Source: Litsea cubeba
Lineage: Eukaryota; Streptophyta; Magnoliopsida; Laurales; Lauraceae
DNA: 64,000 nt
Direction of reading: 5' to 3'
Assembly (NCBI GenBank): GCA_012931725.1
Contig: CM022946.1
Location: 46,705,252 to 46,769,251, forward strand
Both the position numbers and the translations under genes were made by a program. The notes beneath the pieces were generated by a model. It saw only the letters and a list, made by a program, of their open reading frames with translations, searched no databases and was not told the origin of the DNA. Below, piece after piece: positions 11,991 to 22,153 of this stretch. Position 1 is the stretch's first letter, and every line of letters starts with the position of its first letter.

Positions 11991-14900
11991 GTCCAGGATC
12001 TGGTGCTTCGCATAGAGCACTCCCTTCAGCGAGCCTTGCGCAAGAACACTCCGATGGAGAAGCTGAACCTGTCAATATCTAAAAAGTTGGCTAAGTTCAA
12101 GGCCTGTTTTGGGACTAGTTGGGAAGACTTCTCAATGGATGGGTGCAGCAACTCACAGTCTGAGTAGGATTTGGCAAGGAAGAAAAGTACAATCACTTTT
12201 GTAAGCAAGAAGAGAGTTGTTGTGAAAAGTCCAGGTAAAAAAAGGAAGAGTAGGAGACGACCACCTCCGTCGGTAGAAGACACTCCTCCAGAAAAGGGGG
12301 ACGAAATGGAACCGACACCGCCTTCCATTCCACAACATAACGATGAGTCGCAACCGACACCGTCTTCCCCTTCATGCGGACCGATGAACCTGGCTGCATA
12401 CCACAGATTCCGGACTTAGGAGAATTTCAGGAAATTCTGTGCACACCACCAATCAGTAGATCATTGTTCGCCTCTCCAGTTCCGGTCTCAAGCTCTTCTG
12501 CCTTAGTGGTTTCGGCCCCCTTGGCTAGTTTACATTCCTTGGTGTGGAGGATAAAACGCATGCCACGTATGCGCAAAGTCCCTATGAAATTTGATGACTA
12601 TGTTCATTTTATAGTCGAGCCTAACTATGTGCTGTCTAAAGCCGACAAGTTCTTCCTCAAAGGCTTTAAAGGAATACTATGCTAGAAGGTGAGCTCTTTC
12701 TATGCCAAACTGACTATATTGACATTGGTGGTGAAATCCCCTTGGTCTGACATTGGTGGTGAAATCCCTTTGGTCTGCCTTACATGTCATTGATGTGCAG
12801 GATAGATGAATTGGATGCAATATGTACAATGGTAAAGGCTGGGGACTTGCATGTTAGGGATTTTGTGTTTGCAATTTGATGGATGCATTAACATTTTAAT
12901 CATCATTTGATTTTTCACATGAGCATTGATTTAGAAAATCTTGAGATCTTGATTTTCACATGCATTGTTTTTAAGACCTTTAAAACTTAAGGTTCATGCA
13001 TGTTTTGATTTTAAAACTTGGATGCATTTATTTTTGAAAAGAATTCTTTAATCAAGCTAGCCTTTGATTTTAAAGTTTCAAATCATTTTTAGGCTTTTTA
13101 TGTTTCATGTTTTTAAACCACTTAGAATGATTTAAAACATGATTTCAAGCTTGATTTAATGGCCCAAAAAGTCCCCAAAGAAAAATACTTTAAAATATGC
13201 ATTTTTGGGGGAATTGGTCCAGGGGACCCGGTCGACCTGCAGTGTGGCCGGTCGACCGAGCCCATGGACGGTCGACCGAGCCCACTGCAGGTCGACCGGG
13301 AAAGAGGCAACGGCATTATTTTCAAACGGTCATATTTTTGCCCGTTGAAGGGCAGGTCGACCGAGCCCTGTAGGAGGTCGACCGAGGACTAGCCGTTGGG
13401 CAATTTTTTGTATAAAAAGAAGCTCATTCCTTAGCCAAAAAAGAGGAACTCTAAGGCCCTTCTTGAGGTGATTTGAGGCCAAACAAAGGGGAATGAGCTA
13501 AGGGAATCTAAGGGTCATTAGGAAAGCTAAAGCTTGGGATTAATGAAGTTAAATCACTAAGTAAGCTTGCTTTTCCTAATCATATGTTTTCATGCTTTGT
13601 TCTAATTATTGGTAAATCTTTGTTAGCATGCTAAACTATGATTTGTTGTGTCCTTAACATGTTTATGTTTTGAATTGATTCATTGTTTTGGATACATCAC
13701 CTTGATTCAAACCAAGTAGTACTTAAATTGGTATATCTAAGTAAATCATGTTTTGGAATCATCTTTGAAATCATATGTAACATGATTCCTATACTTGGTT
13801 GAATCTTTGGTTGTTGTTTTTCATCATAAGAAAATCACTTTCAAATCTATCTTATGTTTTGGATTCAACAACTTTATAAATCACATGTATTTGGTTTTAA
13901 AGTTTTACAACTTGTTTAAACATTGATTGGTAAATCATTTTCAAGTTGTCTTTTTAAATACATGTGTTTTGACCCTTAATTTCAATCAAATCTATATTTG
14001 TGTTTTACACTTTAAAAATGCTTTTAGCATACAATCATTAAGCTTCATTGTTAATTTGATTGAAATCCTTATGCATCACATGTTTTGTTCTTTAACTTTC
14101 ATAACTTGTGTAGAATACTTAGGTATGTCTTTTACAAGTTACCTTTAACATGTGATTAGCATTTCCTCAATCATAAATGTTTTAAGCTAAAACTTTCAAA
14201 AGCCTTTGGCATACATTTATGAGCTTTTATTTTCAAATTGATTGAGGACATCATGCATACACTTTGAACATACATCTTTGCATTCATATAGTGTTTGCAT
14301 GAATTAGTTTTTCACTTTTATATCCGCCTATTTAAGAGGCAATTTATTAGAGCTTAAATTGTAATCTCATAAGAGTGTCTTGTGAAGACACTTTCTTTGA
14401 GAAAAATCTATTGTTGTAAGGTTATTGCTTAGCCATTGAAAAGCATCTTGTATAGGTTGTTGTTAAGCCTTGAAAAACAACATTGTAAGGTTATTGCTTA
14501 TCCTTGGAAAGCATAGTGTTGAGGTTATTGCTTAGCCTTTTGGAAAAGCATAAATAGTGGAAATCCGGTGGGGTGTGAGGAACACAAGCCGGTAGTGGAT
14601 GTAGGCATTGAGGCCGAACCACTATAAATCTTGTGTTATGGTGATTGCAATGTGGTGATTGTTTATTTAAGCTTCCGCACATTGTTTGTTTAATCATCAC
14701 ATGTGACTAGTTGTTTTAAAGAAATTAAAATTAGTCATAATTGGTCACTAAGTGTAGCTCACCCTATTCACCCCCCCCCCCCTCTAGGGTAAGGATCCCA
14801 AGGACTTACATTGCACAAGCTCCTTGACGAGGCAACGTGGATGGACACAAACATCATGTATTATTATTTTGAACTGCTGAGGGATGGTTGTGATTCATGT

Positions 14901-15621
14901 TTCATTGCTGACCCAAGTGTTTACATAGATGATTAATTTCATATGTAAAATATTTGTAGACCATTCTTATTTGCAATACTTACCGTTTGGATTTGTCTAT
15001 AACCCATGCAGAGTTGGTGGCACTCTGGAATAGACTCCGCATACGAGTCTATTTTTGGAAAGCATGGACATAGAGTATGGGAAGCGAGGGAAGCGCGCAC
15101 TTTTAGTTTTCATTGTCTACCACAGATCGCACTTTGCCTTACTGGTGGGGTACGTTGACAAAAAGTGATGGAAATTCTACAACAGCATGCCAAAAGATTG
15201 TCGCACACTTAAATACGTGGAGAAATTTGTACGTTTATCTAGTCTTCTATTTTATGCCTCGCACTGTGTCATCCATTTATCTACATAATATTAGTGTGTT
15301 GCCCAGGATTTTAATGAAATCTTTTACTAATATCTCTGGCAGAAGGGCTGACTAAACGAAGGACACAGCCATTTTGACTGGTCTGACCCATACTTGTGGT
15401 CATGGGAGGAAAAGACAGACATACCACATCAACATAATGCAAACGATTGTGGAATCTTTGCATTGGCCTTCGCTACCCATTGTGTGCACCGCCTCCCAAT
15501 CAGCTTTACGCACTCCCATATCCCATATTTTTGCAGCAAGATTGTAGTGGAGATATTCAAGAGGAGTTGGCAACTAAATGCTATTAGGCTGGGTCTGACT
15601 GACTTGACCGACTGCCCATGA
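11991..15621 (+). pseudogene. Ulp1/C48-type protease-like gene of the MULE, interrupted
   Basis: The 5' part (11991-12687) follows an acceptor TTGTGTGCAG. It encodes a leucine-rich segment (VQDLVLRIEHSLQRAL), a basic Lys/Arg stretch (KSPGKKRKSRRRPPP), a Pro/Ser linker and RIKRMPRMRKVP. After a solo LTR (12852-14810) the protease domain continues: LLDEATWMDTNIMYYYFELL; the probable catalytic His in YHRSHFALLVGYVDKK; WKFYNSMP; and the nucleophile region QHNANDCGIFALAFA (about 15430-15475). This order matches Ulp1-type SUMO proteases. Defects: TAG at 12165-12167, a frameshift near 12400, another before 12690, and a TGA directly after YVDKK at about 15160. It follows the PMD exons without a clear promoter, so PMD and Ulp1 may be one fused gene. 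No activity is expected. Confidence 0.75.
12852..14810 (+). mobile_element. Copia solo LTR (1,959 bp) inside the protease domain
   Basis: It starts TGTTAGGGATTTTG and ends AAGGACTTACA, with the 5-bp TSD TTGCA at 12847-12851 and 14811-14815. Excising it restores one frame across the protease core (AGDL joined to HKLLDEATW). A TATA box (TATAAAAA) lies at 13411-13418. The 3' part has CACCCTATTCACCCCCC followed by CTCTAGGG, the same type of LTR end as in the Sirevirus-like element at 31222-41214. Near 13230-13385 are several copies of GGTCGACCGAGCCC. No internal domain is present. Confidence 0.88.
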
Positions 15622-17155
15622 CAGAATGGATGTTTAGCATGGACAGTCATTTCAACTTTATATCCAGTGACTAATGTTTTTTGGTAAACTTCTGGATTTT
15701 TAGCATGGACAGTCATTCAACTTTATATCCAGACTGATGTATTTTTGTAAATTTCTGTTTTTTTAGCATTATGAATCATGTAGCTAACTTTATAGCCAAA
15801 ATAAATGTAAAACCAGTCATAAAGATATCGACTTTTGATGAATGCAGCTCTCCGAAATTTTGATCCCTTATAAATATAAGATTTTGGTCAACTTGGTATG
15901 ATATCAGAGTTCATCATGCAGTCATTTTTTGACAACTTCTACTTACAGTTATTACTTGAATCAATGTTACATAATGGTCGATATTGACTATTTATTATGG
16001 CCGATATCGACCAAATAACTGGTATAGATATCAGTTCAAAAATGATAACCTTTTAGTAAACTGGTCGATATCAGCAATTTATTATAGCTGATATCGACCA
16101 TTTAACTGGTACTTCATGAATCCATAATCTAGCCCCTTTAGTATCGGTCATTTAAAATAGCCGATATTGACTACATAATTGGTGCCAGTATAATCCAGCT
16201 TCCACTAACTTGTCGATATCGGCTATATAAATATGTCGATATCTAACTGGTGCAGTGTCTCATTACAGAATTGGCACTCTAGTAAACTTGTTGATATCGG
16301 GTATAATAAATGACCGACATCGACCATATAACCGGTTTGCATTGGCACTTCAGTAAAATTGCCAATCTTGGCTATAGTAAATAGTCGATATCGGCCATTT
16401 AACTGGATGGGTAAACTGGTGTATGAGTTTATATCCTTGAACAAAACAAGTCGATATCGACTATTTAATATAGTCGACAACAATTTATTACTGCACTCAT
16501 TATGAAGATCATTTCAAATATGGATGGTCAAAAAGTCTGAACACATCTAAATGATGGAAAATTTGATAAAATCCTACTATGGAGGCCTTCAAAATGGAAA
16601 CAAAACATATACAAAAACAAAGCAATGCTCCTTCACCCATACAATCAAGTGGGAGATGGAGGATTACGACAGCTTCCACAGTCATGTCCCCTTCTTTTTG
16701 CAGTTTGAGCAGGTTACTGACCATACAACATAGTGGTCTACGAGCATCACCTACAATACTACCTCAAAAAGGATCAATCACCAACCCCTATACATAAGTA
16801 TCACCAACCCCTGTATCACTATGGAGGCCTTCAAAATGGAAACAATACATATATAAAAACAAAACAAGGCTCCTTCACCCATACAGTCAAGTGAGAGATG
16901 GAGGATTGTGACAGCTTCCACAGTCATGTCCTCTTTTTTTCTTTTTTTCTTTTTTTTTTTTTTTTTTTGCAGTTCGAGCAGGTTACTGACCATACAACAT
17001 AGTGGTCTACGAGCATCACTTACAATACTACCTCAAAAAGGATCCATCACCAACCCCTGTACATAAGTATCACCAACCCCTGTATCACTATGGAGGCCTT
17101 CAAAATGGAAATAAAACATATACAAAAACAAAGCAAGGCTCCTTCACCCATACAG
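15622..17155. repeat. Repeat-rich spacer between the convergent MULE genes
   Basis: Three kinds of repeat follow each other. At 15630-15770 a segment starting TTTAGCATGGACAGTCATT is repeated at about 65-70 bp spacing. From 15975 to 16465 there are about ten short palindrome-like units of the type GTCGATATCGAC/GCCGATATCGAC separated by 20-70 bp. From 16579 a segment of about 242-269 bp beginning ATGGAGGCCTTCAAAATGGA recurs at 16821 and 17090, the second copy enlarged by a poly-T tract (about 16927-16969). The last copy overlaps the 3' end of the MuDRA coding region. No gene is supported here. Confidence 0.8.
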
Positions 17156-20100
17156 TCAAGTGAGAGCTGGTGGATTGCGACAGCTTCCATGGTTATGTGC
17201 CCTCCCTTTATAGTTCGAGCAGATTACCACCTTTCGTTGACGGCAACTATCTTCAGTTCGAAGCCTCTTCTTACAAGGACGTCCTGGCTGTTTCTTAGCT
17301 TTAGGTGGAAGAACCGTCACATCTAATGTATGCTTCCCCTGCTTGTTGTCGCGAGTGGCATGTATAAGTTCATTGTACGTTGCACGATACGTTCCAGACA
17401 GATACCAATGCTCGCAGAACTTGTATGGATCATAATTTCTTACCTTCATTGCTGCCAATGCGTGACAACAATGAATGCCCAATATCTCTCATTTCCAACA
17501 CCTGCAGGTTCTTCGTTCGAGATCAACCACGTCAATGTATTCCGCAGATTGAATTTGAAATTCAACAAGGCCAGCCACCCGAACATGAACTCGGAGAGCT
17601 TCCTCCAGTTCTCGGCTAAGCGCTTTCTCCGCATATGGAGTAAGCCGGGTGATTACTGCTTGGGACAAGAGTTGACGCTTTTGAAAGAACTCCATTAACT
17701 TGGCACGTATCTCTTCTACCTGTTTAGTAATATGCAGTACTCTTATGTCCCTTAAGAGGCTGTTAGTGCACTCGGCCAAATTGCTTGTTAGCATTTCATA
17801 TTAATGCCCTTGTACGTATGCATTCGTCCAACGGTCCCGGCCAATCGCATCGATGTAGTTGAACGCGCCTTGGTCGACTGCACGTATATGCGTCATGTAA
17901 GCCTTGTACTTACAGGGCCTATATGATTTTGCCACACCCCAAAATTTCATTACGATAGCCCCATCACTGAAAGCTGCCTTTATGTTTTCTGCGATGTGGC
18001 GGCAACAGTAACAATGCATTGCTAAAGGTTTGGTGTTTTTGAGCACTGGCACAACAACCTTTTGCCGGACCTAAACAATAGTCAAATTGGAGGGCTCTCC
18101 CAAAGATATGCTTAAGTTCGCAAGGAACCACTCCCAAGTATCACGACGTTCCGCTTCTGCAAAGGCAAATGCAATGGGGAGGAGCTTGTGGTTGGCATCG
18201 TGTGTCACAACTACAAGCAAAACACTTGGGTACTTGCCTCGGAGATGTGTACCATCTACAATAATCACCCGCCTCAAGGAGCACGTGAACGATCTTAAAC
18301 ATGGTCCGAATGCCCAAAAAAACTTCTGAAACGACCCTCTGTTATGGTGTCTATGTTTGTTACAGTCCCAGGGTTGGCCATTTGTAATTCCATACAATAC
18401 AAAGGCAATATCTTAAAAGAATCTTCATATGACCCCCGGACCACATGCAGTGCCATTTCATTTGCAATAAGTGCCTTTCTGTAGCTAATGGTTGACCCAA
18501 ATTCCATCTGGTAGTCGTTCATTATCTCCTTGGGTTTCAAATCTGGATTTTGCCTGACTTTATCCATGATGAACTCTGTAATGTAGGCCGACGACGCCTG
18601 TCGATGCGCCATACCCATCATTGTTTCAGGCATCGGTGGCATGGATTGTACGTCCGGACCTTGAACCGTGGTCCCGACTCGATGATAGAAGCATGAATTT
18701 GCCAAGGACAATCCTGATCTTTGCAGCGTGTCGTGACCTTGGTCAAGTTGGTCTTCAGGTGCTTTAGCGCGAAGTTTCCGTAAATCGCAAACTTAGCAAG
18801 GGTGTTTCGAAATGTTTGTCGATCAGGAAATTCACGACCAAGACACATTTCCCTTACCGAGTTGGAACCTACATCTATGTTCACTTCCTCAGGAACCATA
18901 TTGTCATCTAGATCTAAATGTGGGGCTTCATTGGAGACATTTGCTGTACTTGATGGATTCTATATGTTAGTGTTGGCTTCGGCCTTGAACGTTGGGATCT
19001 CACGGATATGGCCAATGGGGCTCTGTTTCTCAATTTTTATGGTAGCGTGAGAATCCACGTCAAAGTCCATAACTTCAACAACTTCTTCTTGTCCAATCGG
19101 CTGATGTATACTGAAATCATTAGGTCCACTTTGAAAATGCATGTCGTCAATATCATCACAAATTCTTCTTATCCGATCGGCTGATTGTTGACCACCAAAA
19201 ATGTCACTTTGCCTTTCCAAGATCCAAAGAGCTACATGAAGTCGCAACCTGCCATAAATAGGCAATGCTGCTTCCAAAAATCAAATCTTGTCAGAATCAA
19301 ACAAAAAACTGCAAGATTCATCCAGACAGCCAAAAGAAGAGTACACAAGAAGTTTCAAGCCATTTCAAGATCATTTGGCCTAACTTCGCTTCTCCAACAG
19401 CCAAATCAAGCCTCTCGGCGGTAAAGCTTTCCGGGACCATGGTTTCCAAGACAGAACCTATGGATCATCTTAAAATGACTCCAATAGGTTCCCTGTCAAA
19501 TTTCAAGTCAATCGGACATCGGTTGACCGCACATCAAACCGCGACATCTTCATCGCGACAAAAAGCAAGTCTACAGGTGATAGGACCCCAAACGGCTTCA
19601 AAACTTAAACAAAAGCCTATGGTTCGTCTTATTTATTGCTCAGCAGGCTTCACACCAAATTTCAGGTCATTCCGACATCGTTGACCCAGTTTCAGCTTTT
19701 GACAGAAAATCGGCAGCTCTGCGCGACAAAGTCTTCGGCTTTCTCAGGAAATTGGAAACTTTGCAAAATAAAATGCAAGGATTCTCATCAGGTTTCCTAC
19801 AAAGAAATCAGGCCAATAAATGATCAAAATGTCAAAGAAAAGTACAGAAGAAAAAAGAATAAAAAGAGCAAAAACGGACGCAAAACGGGACCAGAAAGGG
19901 GGAAAACCCCCCCAGGGTCGCAGACCCCTGCGACCCTGGGCCAGGGTCGCAGGCCCCTGCGACCCTGGGCCAGGGTCGCCAGCGACCATGGACCCCGGGG
20001 TCGCCGGGAAAGCCCCGGAAACCCCGGTTTTTCGCCGTTTTTTTCGCGATTCGAGGAGCCCAGCCTCTGGTACTTTCCAAAATTCATGCTTTTGAGACAC

Positions 20101-22153
20101 CAAGTCCTCTGATATCCGTCCAAAACACGGGTAAAACATCAAGAGTATCGAAGACAGTATTGATCGCCACCCGGTCAACCAAAAAAAGTGTGCTTTCCAC
20201 CCGACCGATCGAGAAATCGACAAGACAGATGGCACCGACCTGCTGTTGGCAACAAACACCTGAAATTACATGGTCATCTGATGTCGATCTACATGAAGAT
20301 CCATCGATGATCATCGACAGAAGAATTCCAAAAGACGTGGCACGGCCCGCGACTCTTCAGCTGCTCGGCGACCACTTAATGCGATTAATTGACTAGCTTT
20401 ATTACAGTCATTAATCCATTTCTTTGGACGGCCCAATCAGAAGCAAGCATTCGGGAGTTACAAGTCAAGAGATTCATGGCATTTAACCCATGAAACTCCT
20501 CCCATCATGGCGATTAAAGGCGATTAAATGCCCTCAATCTCCTCCGGCCAATCAGAAGCCAAGAAAAAGGAGTTACAAAATAAACAATTCAATTTTGTAA
20601 CTCCTCCCATTATGCGGCTTAATGACATTAAAAGCCCATAAACCCACCTAAAAGGCTACCTAAAAGCCTATAAATAGGAGGGCTCTCCAAGAAGAAAGGA
20701 TATCAGAAAGATCGGAAAAACACACAACAAACATCAGACAGCAGTCAGAAATCCAGAGAAAAGAAAAAGAGAGAAAACTCTGCGGAAGTTCTACACCGGC
20801 CACTGCAACAAGGTGACAAAAGTCCCTTGGGGGGTACCCCCCCCCCCAAGGTCCTTGCCTTCTCCTCCTGCCTCCAATGGCTTAGATATGGCTTTTCAGC
20901 CCGTCTACTCGGTTTTTTATTGGACATAGGACCTTCCTTTGGTCTTTGTCTTCTAAAAACCTGAGGTTATAGCCAAGCCAAGCGAATCAATAGCATCCTC
21001 TGTTCTCATCTGCATGGATGATGGCGAAGCCCACATATGGCTTGCGACCGTCAATCTAAACGAGTCCCCCACAATCTCCTGAGAAGTTAGATCCTCCTTT
21101 TCTTGCTTTTCATTGTAGTTTGTATTTTTTTCAAAAGAGACAAAAATCACAATTCTTGTCTTTCATTGTTGATAAGGATTGTAAATCGGCTATAAACGCC
21201 AAAATCGGCTATAAACGCCAAAGTTGGCTATAAACGCCAAAAATCGGCTATAAACGCCAAAATCGGCTATAAATGCCAAAAAAATCGCCTTTCACGGCAA
21301 ATCAAGAAAATGTCTCTTTTCTTAAATATATGTGCAATGGAAAACTTGAAAGAAGTTGATTTCCTTTTTACTTGCGAAGGTTGATCTCCGGATCACCACT
21401 TGCAATTCCAAGTAAAATAGAAAATCTGGCACACCCACAAAAAAAGAAATGTTGATGCACGCCCTTTTGCCCCCCGGTTACGAAAGGGTCGGAACCAAAC
21501 GGACTCCCACGTCCGCCGACCTCGGTAGGAACCCGGGCATCGGGAGCGCGGTCCATCACTGATGTGGACTCAAAACGTTACGAACAGTTTGGAAATGCAT
21601 GTCTTCATCCTCATGGAGATCAACTGTAGGCAGTTCATGAGATTGCAAGGGCTTGATGACCTCTTTTCCCTTGGAAAATCTTGACACGTTCCTCGATTTT
21701 CTTGGACAAGTGCTCCCTTTATAAGTCCCTTGAAACCTACAACAAGTCATTGAAGCGGTAAGTAAGTAGGGAACAAACTAGTATTTGTTAACTTACAACG
21801 TAGTGATAAAATCAATACACGTACCTCCGTTGTTCGCCTCCTATATGTTGCCCATCATTTTGGTCGTTGAACAAGTATAGGTATATCCCATTCACATCAT
21901 TCCCCGATGCTTTCAACATTCTCCTTGCATCGTTATCATCGTCGATGCTAGCCATTGAAAATGCCCGTCCGTTGTAATGGAGGTATTGTATGTTTAAATT
22001 CTGGAGTGATGGCCCACAATTAGGTTCTTCGTTTGCTTCATTAACTAGTGACTCGTATGTTATGTCCATCGGTACATTGTACACAGGACGAATTATATCA
22101 AATCCGAAGTTGCCATTGTAGTGGAATATGACTAACACCTCGTTGTCTGGCAT
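17156..22153 (-). pseudogene. MuDRA-type Mutator transposase, disrupted
   Basis: Exon 1 (22153-21825) opens at an ATG and encodes the beta-rich PB1-like N-terminal domain. Its donor (GGAG|GTACGT) joins in phase to the acceptor TTGTAG at 21737. Exon 2 runs 21736-21564, is split by a solo LTR, and resumes at 19185. Domain order: MuDR DNA-binding region (EFPDRQTFRNTLAKFAIYGN, about 18840); helical segment (RQASSAYITEFIMDKV, about 18590); transposase core with first catalytic Asp in VIIVDGTHLRGKYP (about 18250); CCRHIAENIKAAF; the TSNLAECTNS region carrying the catalytic Glu; SWIM zinc finger (CRC...GIHCCHA, about 17450-17500); degenerate CCHC knuckle. Stops occur after PIG, TNI, NLTIV, VQGH and CRCWK, with frameshifts near 18650 and 18310. 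The second catalytic Asp (normally SDRQKG) is destroyed at about 18071. Confidence 0.88.
19186..21558 (+). mobile_element. Solo LTR (2,373 bp) splitting the MuDRA exon (copy 2 of the inverted pair)
   Basis: Ends are TGTTGACCACC and GCGGTCCATCA, with a perfect 5-bp TSD CTGAT at 19181-19185 and 21559-21563. A TATA box (TATAAATA, 20669-20676) precedes a transcribed-looking leader, so orientation is plus. Near 19915-20000 are GC-rich repeats of CAGGGTCGCAG and CCTGCGACCCTGG. At 21184-21285 there are five tandem units of GGCTATAAACGCCAAAA; the related copy at 271-2818 has only about two. No protein domain is present; the overlapping ORFs on both strands at 19636-20315 are low-complexity shadows. 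Confidence 0.88.

Larger units (their letters stand above)
3763..22153. mobile_element. Decayed Mutator-like element (MULE) carrying PMD, Ulp1-like and MuDRA genes, with nested insertions
   Basis: This is the minimum extent, set by the outermost recognisable coding exons; the true termini and the 9-11 bp TSD were not found. The left half encodes, on the plus strand, a plant-mobile-domain protein followed by a Ulp1/C48-like protease. The right half encodes, on the minus strand, a MuDRA-type transposase, so the genes converge on a repeat-rich spacer at 15.6-17.2 kb. It is known from the literature that some plant MULEs carry Ulp1-like genes (Kaonashi-type) and that a PMD subfamily is transposon-borne. 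Removing the insertions at 5949-11553, 12852-14810 and 19186-21558 leaves about 8.5 kb of MULE. Several in-frame stops and frameshifts mean it is not autonomous now. Confidence 0.8.

Noticed and set aside
13159..13392. Overlapping ORFs on both strands around GGTCGACCGAGCC repeats
   Set aside because: They lie within the Copia solo LTR and arise from GC-rich repeats.
19636..20315. Cluster of ORFs on both strands up to 171 codons
   Set aside because: All lie in the solo LTR U3 region with low-complexity CAGGGTCGC repeats; no domain recognised.
21184..21290. Evenly spaced 19-20 bp repeats resembling a CRISPR array
   Set aside because: Units are directly adjacent with no unique spacers, lie in a plant LTR, and occur in fewer copies in the sister LTR.
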